Positions 40,870 through 49,379 of a stretch of DNA of 64,000 nt are shown here, in pieces. How positions within the stretch are numbered: position 1 is the first letter of the stretch; the number at the start of each line of letters is the position of its first letter. The notes under the pieces were generated by a model, which was not told the origin of the DNA, searched no databases, and saw nothing but the letters and a program-made list of their open reading frames with translations. Source of the DNA: Limnephilus marmoratus (lineage: Eukaryota; Arthropoda; Insecta; Trichoptera; Limnephilidae); contig OU862920.1 of the NCBI GenBank assembly GCA_917880885.1, positions 806,001 through 870,000 on the forward strand, read 5' to 3'. The translations under genes and the position numbers were made by a program.

Positions 40870-41580
40870 AGACCTGCAAATCCCGATCCAGGAAAAATAT
40901 TTTGAACTGTGCATTGATCAGCATTTAACATTTAAACAGCATATGCACTAAAGACAAAATTATCCCCTTAATTAGCGTATTTAGCCGGCTATCATATCTG
41001 TTGCCAAATAAATTTAAAAAGGGTTTATATTACAGTCTCGTACACTCACATTTTAATTACTTGATTGAAATCTGGGGAAACGCATGTGAAACATACATGA
41101 ATTACCGGTAATAAAAACAAGAAAACCAAAAAAATATTTAACTACAAGCCCAGAAAATCCACAAAAAATTATATATGGAAACAAAACTATTAACAATAAG
41201 AAAACCATATGAATACAATACATGTCTCCTTATTTACAAAATAAACAATAAACTCGTCCACACAAACACAGAATTCATTAAAACGTCCCAAGTATACAAA
41301 CACTTTACACGACAACACAATTTTAAATTCAATTTATTTATTCTTTAAAAACATTACAAAATTTAAAATTTTAATGCGTTTTTAAAATTCCGGAAATCCC
41401 CTAATTACCCCCACCCCTTTGCCTACCTCCCATTCAAACACCTGATTTGTATATCTGTCAACATTCTATATCATAGTTTAGTTATAATATTCTCCTGACG
41501 AAGGAAGGGTGCTTCCGAAACCGGTAGAGTGTGTATAAAATAAAAGTGGTCTACAACAAATTTATGTGTTTTTTATTGTA
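40870..41580 (+). pseudogene. Decayed LINE, C-terminal RT region and 3' end
   Basis: Pieces of LINE ORF2 can be read across frames: ELCIDQHLTF (YLG-LxIDxxLxF region), then KKGLYYSLVHSHFNYLIEIW followed by GNACETYMNY. There are many stops and frame changes. The 3' region has CTGACGAAGGAAGGGTGCTT then CCGAAACCGG and ends near 41580. It is plus strand and strongly decayed. Confidence 0.55.
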
Positions 41581-41589
41581 AATTATGGC

Positions 41590-42059
41590 GAGCCACAAAG
41601 TTAATGCTTTTTACAAATACATAATTCTATCAATGTCTGATTGGAGTCGAATGCAGTCCTCTAAAGTTTATATTTCCAAGAAAAGTTTTAGATCATCTGC
41701 GAAAAGAAGTGACCTGGAATGCAGAATAATTTCCGTTATATCATTAATAAAAATCAAATAGAGGAGTGGTCCTAAATTAGAGCCCTGAGATACTCCTGAG
41801 AAAACAAGAAATAATTTTGATAAGAATATTCCATGTGATACAAATTGTTTTCTTTCAGTAAAATAGCTGGCAAAGAATATAAGAAACCGGAAAGAAAAAC
41901 CTATCGTTGACAATTTATTTAATAAGATATCATGGTTTACGGTGTCAAATGCCTTTGAGAAATCATTGTAAGAGCAATCTACTTGGTAGCCTTTATCTAA
42001 AGATTTGGAAACATAAACTGTGAATACCAATAGATTGGTGTCAGTTGATAACAAGATAA
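41590..42059 (-). pseudogene. LINE reverse transcriptase fragment, inverted
   Basis: The minus strand encodes DFSKAFDTVNHDILLNKLST, then FLSKLFLVFSGVSQGSNLGP, LLYLIFINDIT and the catalytic SLLFADDLKLF, followed after a stop by TLEDCIRLQSDIDRI. These are RT motifs in the correct order, with the FADD box. The sequence is 5'-truncated and slightly decayed. Its 5' end abuts the plus-strand LINE fragment at 42060. Confidence 0.7.
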
Positions 42060-42355
42060 CATACACCATCCACACTAACTATGGTAAACAATCCATTGGT
42101 TTCGAGGGGGGCAACTTATATAATTGCCTCCCAAATGACATTAAAAACGAAAAAAAGATAGATAAATTAAAAAATATATATATAACTTTTATTCTCTACT
42201 TATAAACAAAATAATGAAGTAGAATAGCGTTGTATTGAAATATTTAGTTTATTTTAATGTTTTTAATTATTTCTATTTAAATTAGTGAAAGAGTAATTTT
42301 ATTTGTAATTTTCTTAACTGTTATTTTTTTTTAATTAAAAATAAATAAATAACAT
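42060..42355 (+). pseudogene. LINE C-terminal fragment with 3' UTR
   Basis: A short frame reads TNYGKQSIGFEGGNLYNCLP then NDIKNEKKIDKLK, the typical last block of LINE ORF2 (aromatic...G...YN.LP..IK). It is followed by an AT-rich 3' UTR and AAATAAATAAATAAC. Together with the inverted RT fragment to the left it may be one twin-primed insertion. Confidence 0.5.
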
Positions 42356-42660
42356 ACACACTGTTTCAAACGGTTTCACATAAAATGCTACACCTTCGTC
42401 AAATTTTCGAATTTCTTTAAAATATTTGGTGAGAGCATTCTTAACTAGCGCATCTTTCAAAAAACGAACAAAATTTACAATCTCTTGGTACCTTAAAGCC
42501 TTGTTTAGGATTTGATCAAGGGAACATGGAGGCGTTTAAGGGCCCCCAGGACCAAGCGCTCTGGGCGGGCCGCCCCCTCTCCCCTCCTTCCCTCCCCTTA
42601 GTCCGGCACTTTCAATAGGATTTTGCCTGCGAGAGAACGAGATTGAAATAAACCTTACCT

Positions 42661-42775
42661 ACGAAGCGTCGCGCTGGTCGCATTGGCCGCTTTGATTATG
42701 AGCTCACTTTTCAAGGCTCCTGTTGGTTGAGATTGTGGGGGTGAAAGTTTCACTTCTACCGCGTGTGTACTGCAG
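42661..42775 (+). repeat. Sequence related to the LINE 5' UTR, joined to a TIR-like end
   Basis: GCTTTGATTATGAGCTCACT with flanking CATTGGC and GTTGGTTG resembles the 5' UTR of the intact LINE at about 18681-18732. It is followed by AAGTTTCACTTCTACCGCGT, the inner part of the inverted repeats at 37822 and 39971. Confidence 0.5.
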
Positions 42776-42850
42776 TCAATTTTTTTAAAGTAGTCCCTTG
42801 TGAACACCTCACTAGGAGGACCAATGCTCAGGTGTTCGCATGTTTTAGAT

Positions 42851-42885
42851 CAGGGGTGGGTAAACTATGGCCCGCTAGGCTTTTT
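42851..42885 (+). mobile_element. Single hAT-type end
   Basis: CAGGGGTGGGTAAACTATGG then CCCGC is the familiar terminus of many hAT elements. No partner end or target duplication was found, so only one end survives. Confidence 0.4.
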
Positions 42886-43154
42886 AGAGGCTAAGTTAGG
42901 ATAATATACAAAATGTAAAGTATTTAACTTCTTATTTCTACCCAAACTGTATTTAGCTTCTTCTCTGGAGTGAATTTGAAATGTAAACAATAATATATTG
43001 TGAAGAAACAATAATCATACAATGAGATTAGCAAAAAAGAATATTCCCAGCAAGCCATATTTGGCAGGAGCTGCTCTACATAATTAAATCGACGTATAAT
43101 TTTAAATAAGATATTCGTTACATTACATAACATTGCCTTTGATTTATCTCTACC

Positions 43155-43790
43155 CTTCAACAGTATATAGACCAGGGAGAATATATGGCAGCCATATTTA
43201 TAGATCTCAAAAAAGCCTTTGATACGGTCAATCATGAAATACTCTTAAAGAAATTGGAATATTTGGGAATTGTTGGGAAGCCCCTAAATCTCCTCTGAAG
43301 CTACTTAGATGATAGATTTTGTCTTGATGAAGCCAAAGGGGTCTCGAGTGGCTTCATATCATCTACTCACACAACTAAATTTGGTATTAACTCATTACAA
43401 TTGCATATAGACGATACAATGCATTACCTCCTGAAATAAAGCAACCAGTAGCTAACAAAAAAATGTTAGTTAAAACGTTTAAAGAATATTTTCTGAAAAT
43501 GGTTTTTAAATGATTCGCTTTAAATGTTTTTGAATATTCGCTCGCCTTCATACGTTTTTTTTATGTTTTATGTGTATGGATGTCTCTCAGTATTTCTAAA
43601 ATCCTTATTCTTGACAAAGCATTTTTTTTTTCAATATGTTGTATTTTTCTTAAACGCGTAATATCTATGTAAAATGTACTTGTATGTGTCTGTCTTTCTC
43701 GTAATGAGTTTTTTTCTTAACTCATTGCGAATAATGTGTTACTTACCAAGTTTTTTGTAATACATTATAATTAATTAATTAAATTACATA
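43155..43790 (+). pseudogene. Internally deleted copy of the jockey/CR1-type LINE
   Basis: The frame QQYIDQGEYMAAIFIDLKKA then FDTVNHEILLKKLEYLGIVG follows the RT of the intact LINE (about residues 590-640) closely, with a stop at LNLL*SYL. Near 43350 it jumps from GVSSGF directly to SSTHTTKFGINSLQ, skipping some 260 residues including YADD. The 3' UTR keeps the ATGAGTT/AACTCAT hairpin (43703-43726) and an (ATTA)n-like tail. It is an older member of the same or a sister family. Confidence 0.75.
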
Positions 43791-44261
43791 CGTAAGGGTT
43801 TGCGTGACTTTTGCATAGCATGTCGCAAAAGCTCCGGCTTGGCAGCCTGGTAAATTTATTTATGTTGAGTTCAATATTTTTAGTTTGACCAAGAACAATT
43901 TCGAGCTACTAATTGATAACTTAACCTCTAGAGCAATTTTGGGAGATATTTCTCCCAGTCGTTTCAACACTCGTCGAGTCTTCTTGAACGAACATAAATG
44001 TGTCGATTTGTAATACTAAATTCTGAATGAATCTTTCTTCTGCTTTCTAAAACAGTATTTTATTTTGGGTTCGTTAAAAGACAGAGAATTTATCTATTCG
44101 GATGTAATGCGAAAATATTTCCCGCGCAATCGCATACTCATAATTTGCTTAAGAATTACTCATTGCAAACTGTAAATGGCTCTTGGGGTTAAACAAAACC
44201 CCACATACAGTAACCAGGGCCTTATTCTAAATTGGACCGTACCCCCAATCTCCTAACCTAG
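43791..44261. other. Unassigned stretch
   Basis: No gene or repeat family is recognised. Confidence 0.4.
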
Positions 44262-45095
44262 AATGATGCATATTTATTTATTTATTTACGCCCTTGGAGC
44301 ATTTACATCAATCGTGGAACATAGTAATAATAGAAATAGAAACAATAAAATACCAATTATTATTTCTCTTCCTTTACACTAATAGAAAGGAAGCAGAATT
44401 AAAAAGAAATAACGACAAAAACAATATTAGAAGAATAATAATAAAATTTAGAATAGAATTTTTAAAATTTCTGATATAAATTTAGGTAAAGAATAAATGA
44501 AAATATCAACGGAAGCACGGGACTGAATTTATTTCCAAGCCTTTGTAGTCTTTGGATTGGGAAGTTAATGAAATAGTTAGTTTTAGACGGATAAACAAAG
44601 AACACCTCTGGAAGTCTCGTGTCACGATTTGGTACTCGAAATGTTATTAGTTTTGTTAAGTCAGGTGCGTCAAATGATCCATTAACCAATTTGAATAAAT
44701 GAACCAAATCACTCTTGGTTATTCTATACGATAGGTCAGTTAAATTAAGTATTTTCTTTAAGTTAACATAATTAATTTGTTCAATGGGTATGGAGAGTTT
44801 GAAATTAATGAAAAGTTATGTTGAACCTTCTCAATTTTTTCTATGTGCTTTATAGTATGGAGACCAAATGGTGGAATTGTATTTATATTACTTCTTACTA
44901 AAGCAGCGAAGCGAATTTTAAATGAATAAATTTTTCATCAAATAATTACTCATAATAGGATTTTTGTTTCTACAGAAAGATATAAATTGACATTTATCAA
45001 TATTTAAAAATAGTTCATTATAATTGCACCAATCCTGTAAGCGATCAAGATTGGCTTGAAGGATATTACAATCATTGATATTGATGAATTATTAC
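44262..45095 (-). pseudogene. 5'-truncated LINE on the minus strand
   Basis: Reading the minus strand from 45095: CNILQANLDRLQDWCNYNEL, then FLNIDKCQFISF (the segment after the YADD box), further pieces with stops, and an open block VHLFKLVNGSFDAPDLTKLI, FRVPNRDTRLPEVFF and NYFINFPIQRLQRLGNK. This is the C-terminal LINE signature with two short hydrophobic/arginine motifs. The 3' end is the TAAATAAATAAATA run at 44271-44286 (minus-strand sense). RT catalytic motifs are absent through truncation, and several stops show decay. Confidence 0.7.
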
Positions 45096-45977
45096 TAGAT
45101 TCCAGTCAAATTTCAATGATCGACTACCGCGTCAGTTGTGAATAAAACAGTGTGGAACTAAAAGTCTACGTTGCGCGTTGGAGAGAATTTCAAGACAGTT
45201 TAAATTATGCTAATAGCTTTGCAACGCACGTGAACCGTTCCCAACTATTAAATAAGTTAGTAGAATACTTGAACATTGGTGGAAGGCCCGTGAAATTTTA
45301 TAAAATTTTAGATGAAAGAAAAGGTCATTGATTCCATCCATGTGATGCCCGGACAATGCTCTGAGCCGCAGGGACTTTAGTAAGTTGATGAAGGCCCGTA
45401 CACATTTATAATGATTTTGTTATTGGTTTTTATGGCAAAGTTTGTACGTGGTATAAGTACAGAGCATAGTATAATAAGTTTTCCCAGTCCTCCACACCAC
45501 TCCTGGTTTGGTGTTGGCCTGGTCCAGGCGGCCTGTACTGTAATGTACAATACTTGTGTTTAGTTTCTAGTTATTTTTAAATTGTATTCCTAATGACAGC
45601 AAGTTGGTTGTCACTCTGATTGTTGTTTCATAATTTTATTTTGTTTTGAAATGTATGAATTTCTTTTTGGTTCATATGAAGCAGTTACTTTGTGGTGTGA
45701 CATTACATTAAGTGGTATTTATTGAATTATTGTTTTATTTCTAAGTATTAATTTCTGTATTGGGTGTAGAGTGTCGAAATATGAAATTTAATATTTCTCT
45801 GTCCAAAAGATATGTAAAAATTCATCTCTAGTTAAGTGTTTTGGGCAGTGGATATTTTTTAAGTTTAAATAAAATACTTCATTTTATCCTTTTGCTGGTT
45901 GGGAATGTCTCAGCGTGTTGTGCGGTGTTCGTATGGACGGAACCATTGATATAGACAATGAAATAAGATATTCTCAC
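45096..45977. other. Unassigned stretch, possibly intron
   Basis: No repeat family is recognised. A locally GC-rich piece at 45480-45540 has an open minus-strand reading but no recognised domain. It lies immediately downstream (minus-strand sense) of the VWC-like exon and could be intron. Confidence 0.35.
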
Positions 45978-46072
45978 CATACACACGCAGAGGGTCCGGC
46001 AATCCGGTTGGAACTTCTCGCCGGGGTTGTATTTGACTCCCTTGACGTCACACAGACCTCCGGCTGGGGCTG
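45978..46072 (-). CDS. Host exon with a von Willebrand C-like (CCN-like) segment
   Basis: On the minus strand a pyrimidine-rich tract ending TTTATTTCAAG (acceptor AG at 46074-46073; an alternative AG ends at 46070) precedes about 95 nt of open frame. That frame ends ATG before the donor GTGAGA (45977-45972). The translation includes GVKYNPGEKFQPDCRTLCVC, preceded by GLCD. The pattern C-x3-G-x2-Y-x2-G-x3-F-x3-C-x3-C-x-C is the first half of a VWC domain, found in CCN-type matricellular proteins and other secreted BMP/TGF-beta regulators. The exon is GC-richer than its flanks, as expected for coding DNA. Neighbouring exons were not found in the window, so the gene extends through transposon-filled introns or beyond the edges. 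Confidence 0.6.
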
Positions 46073-46235
46073 CTTGAAATAAAAATACAAATCAATTATC
46101 ATTGCTCAATTTTCACGACTGTAATTTTTTTGTGGTAAATTTCTGTTATTTGATCTATTCAACTTGCTTTTACTATACAGTACACAACTTTCCATATTCC
46201 TTTCCGAATAACTAACTTTACCTTAACGTCTAGTG

Positions 46236-46754
46236 CAGGACTTCCCATCCAGGGGGGCACGTCCCCTAGGGGGGCGTAGAGAAATGTCAGGGCGAAATAG
46301 CGAAATCGCCTTGTCGTCCATAGCGATTTAACCATAGCTCTAGCAAAGACTGAACCGAGAATCGATCAACTGGTAGAGAGCATGCAATATCTCATTAGTA
46401 CTTTAAAAGTTTTTATTTATTTGTTCTAAAATCACTTTGAAAGTTGTTAGACATTATCTAATTATAAAAATATAGTTTAAATAAATAAAAAAAATTATAA
46501 CATATATAATTAAATGAAAACTAAGAAATGTAAATGTAAAAGTAATTAATGATTAAAAGTGTACCTACTCTTCTATTAAAGATATATAATAAATAAATAT
46601 ATTGTATCTGTATTGTACCTATTTGAAATTCAAATAAATAATTTAGTTACTATGAAAAAATGTGCTTCTTATTTTTGTTGAAACTAAGGGGGGCATGAAA
46701 ATATTTTTTTTTTGGTTCGGGGGGGCTCGGCGAAATAAAGGTTGGGAAACCCTG
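46236..46754. mobile_element. Non-autonomous hAT element, 519 bp
   Basis: The left end is CAGGACTTCCCATCC and the right end, reverse-complemented, CAGGGTTTCCCAACC. The flanks GTCTAGTG (46228-46235) and CTCTAGTG (46755-46762) match at 7 of 8. G-rich subterminal blocks (GGGGGGC) lie inside both ends. No coding capacity is seen. Confidence 0.75.
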
Positions 46755-47099
46755 CTCTAGTGCGAATAAATAAACATAAACACTTGTACACCAAGCTCAA
46801 GATCTACCTCTCTTAATTGGCGTAGAAATACATAAAATATGTATTTAACTATTTTGTTTTTGCCACAATATTATGTTTTAATACATAAATTAAACAATAA
46901 AATATACTAGCTTTTGCCCGTTGCAGATGCAACTAACGGGTTAAAACACATGCGATTTGACGTGTGAACGTGGATGAAGCGAGGAGTGTGTGTTAAATTA
47001 AATATATGAAGAAAAACGATGTTTGAATGCGGATGAAGCGAGGAGTGAGCGCCTACAAAGGGAACAGGTAGTTGACGAACAGTTTAGCAATGCATAATT

Positions 47100-47475
47100 T
47101 CATGATGCCAGAGCTCATTATTTTATATAGAATGAATCGACTGGATTCAAACTGTCTGGATTCAAACTCGACTGCACATCAAATCCCAAAAGTTTCATCG
47201 CAATCGGATGAACGGTTTAGCAATGCATAATTTCTTGATGCCAGAGCTCACTATTGTATACAAAAACCATTGCGGGCATGCATACATCAAATCCCCAAAG
47301 TTTTATCGCAATCGGATGAACGGTTTAGCAATGCGTAATTTCATTATGTCAGAGCTCACTATTGCATACAAAAATCATTGCGGGCATGCACACATCAAAT
47401 CCCCAATGTTTCATCGCAATCGGATGAACGGTTTAGCAATGCATAATTTCATGACGCCAGAGCTCACTATTTTAT
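47100..47475. repeat. 107-bp satellite, about three units
   Basis: Repeats at 107-108-bp spacing of CATCGCAATCGGATGAACGG, TTTAGCAATGCATAATTTCA, GCCAGAGCTCACTATT and GCGGGCATGCAYACATCAAA. It is a sister of the 148-bp satellite at 54967. The plus-strand frame at 47208-47480 is periodic and not a protein. Confidence 0.8.
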
Positions 47476-47514
47476 ATTAAAAAAAATAATCGAGGGAATG
47501 CACACATCATAGTG

Positions 47515-47765
47515 GAATATACTCTCAGTATCGCCCTGGTGTAAGACCACCATTCAGAATTGAAACGTTACTTGAAATGGCTTCTGCCGTGTTTGGTGAC
47601 CAGATCTGAATAGCCAGGTACTTCCCCACCTTCCTCTTTCCTATCTCCTTCCCCTCCCCACTGCCTTCAGCCTCACAACATACCCCAATTGGGGACGCCA
47701 TAGTCCCACTGGCTCCAGACGGGAGCAGTTGGGACTCTTGTGCGGTATTCATGTAAAAAAAAAAT
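47515..47765 (+). repeat. SINE-like repeat copy inside array unit 1
   Basis: It matches the 3238 copy from CACCATTCAGAATYGAAAC through GGCTTCTGCCGTGTTTGGTG to TTGGGGACGCCATAGTCCCA and an A-rich end. Confidence 0.55.
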
Positions 47766-49379
47766 CAAATCCCCAAAGTCAGAGAAGCCAGAGCCAGAGC
47801 TCACCATTTTATACAGAAAGAATCGAAGGGATGCGCACATAGTGTCCCCAAAGTTTCCTCGCAATCGGATGAACAGTTTAGCAATGCATAATTTCGTGAT
47901 GTCAAAGCTCATTATTTTATATAGAAACCAATGAATTGTTCCCGGGGCGGCGGTACCAATCCCATATTGAATGATTATCATAAAAATGCAATATACAAAA
48001 AAGCGCTATATAAATTTAACATTTTTGAAAAAATTATATGCTACTAATGTTTAGAGTTACCTGCACAATGCACATACGTAAAAAAAAAAGAAATATATTT
48101 AGGCTGGGTTGTTCAAAACAATTTTTAAAAATCTCCAATTTTTCAAGTTAATTTAAACGTTCTGTGAAAGTTCTGTTCAAATTCTATTCAAGTTCCGTAA
48201 TTATTTCTGTTTTGAAATAAAAAGTATAAATAAATAATAATAAATATAATAAGTTTTGATGTTTTGAATAAATAAAACTCGCACATTGCGGGAAAATAAA
48301 CTTGACTAATTTAAAAATAACGTTCCTACCAACAGTGGTTGTCAAGAAGCAACCTCCGTGTACCCACATATTTCAAAAAGTGACCATCTAGGGTGATTTT
48401 TTTCATTTCATATCATGAATTTTCGATTTAAAATTTAAAGGAAAGAATATCCTCACATAAGCCGGTACCTACCTAGTACATACCGAGAAAAATAATATTT
48501 GTGTAGGTACCTACGTGTTTTCTCAAAAAATACTTGGCGAATTTGCAATAATTCGATAGAACGGTAGGTACCTACCGCGTTATAAATATAATATCAACGC
48601 TGCATTACCTACTTATTTGATTTTCAATGGAATTAAGTACCTACGTAAGTACTCTGATTTGGTTTCACAAAACCTCGGATAATATGAATGCTGCATTAAC
48701 TACTGTTTATTTTCTACGTGCAAATCCTTCATATTTTAATCGCCAGTAGGTACCTACCTCGAGTTCATATTAACTGGCTGGAAAATTATGCATTGTCGAT
48801 GATAGATCGATTTCGGCAAATGTCAGAAAAATTTCAATCTTTAATGCAATATAGTGTAATATTTTGAATGGAATGCGGTACATGTCGCAACTTTAAAAGT
48901 TTCTAAAACTTGTATTTTTACAATTTATTGAAAAACATCTCGGTCAAAATATTTTTTTACGCTGTAATCTGCGTTCCCGCAAAGAGCCTTTAAAATGTCC
49001 ATTTTTCTACGTTACTTTCAATAAAGCCGTAAAATTAATAAATCCCTAGCAAATACAGTTTTGTATGGGAGGTGAACTTTTCTGACGCACTGAAATATTC
49101 GACATTTTTTAACGGGTGAACCTGTCGGCAGAAAATATAACTGAGGCCGAATTTCTTCGTCGGTGAGAGATCTAATTGTAGTTTTCGCCGTTGGGTGCGC
49201 TGTTAATCCTGCATCATCTTTTTTGTATGAAATCTGGTCCTCAATCGGGACACGATCCTGTCTGAATCCGCTTCAAGCGAAAGTGACCCTTAAGGTGGTT
49301 GAAACGTAAAGGGCAGAGTGGTCGTTTTTAGCGCGGCAAAAAAAGTGAGGGGTCTCCAAAGTGAACAATACTATATATA

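Larger units (their letters stand above)
40155..42611. mobile_element. hAT-like DNA transposon with nested insertions
   Basis: The left end CAGTGGCGGACTAAG and the reverse-complemented right end AAGTGCCGGACTAAG form a terminal inverted repeat. The flanks TCCATAGG (40147-40154) and TCAATAGG (42612-42619) match at 7 of 8, the 8-bp duplication expected of hAT elements. Part of the interior matches 34985-35410. It has been interrupted by a 129-bp hAT element and, between GCTGAAGGATAATT and CATACA, by 1.5 kb of LINE sequence. No transposase is recognisable. Confidence 0.6.
46907..49379 (-). mobile_element. Helitron-like array unit 1
   Basis: It begins (plus-strand view) with CTAG at 46907 and the hairpin around CCCGTTGCAGATGCAACTAA, followed by TGCGATTTGACGTGTGAACG. 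The centre is a 107-bp satellite (three units) and a SINE copy. The right half is the conserved block ending GTGAACAATACTATATATA. Unlike units 2-6, its left flank is not the end of another unit, so it marks the left edge of the array. Confidence 0.55.

Noticed and set aside
41495..41525. Hammerhead ribozyme
   Set aside because: Core boxes and a good stem II are present, but no complementary stems I and III or cleavage triplet in position.
45440..45560. Second possible minus-strand exon near the VWC-like exon
   Set aside because: Locally GC-rich and open with an acceptor-like ATTACAG, but no recognisable domain or clear donor.
47208..47480. 90-codon frame with internal protein repeats
   Set aside because: It is the translation of the 107-bp satellite; periodicity comes from the DNA.
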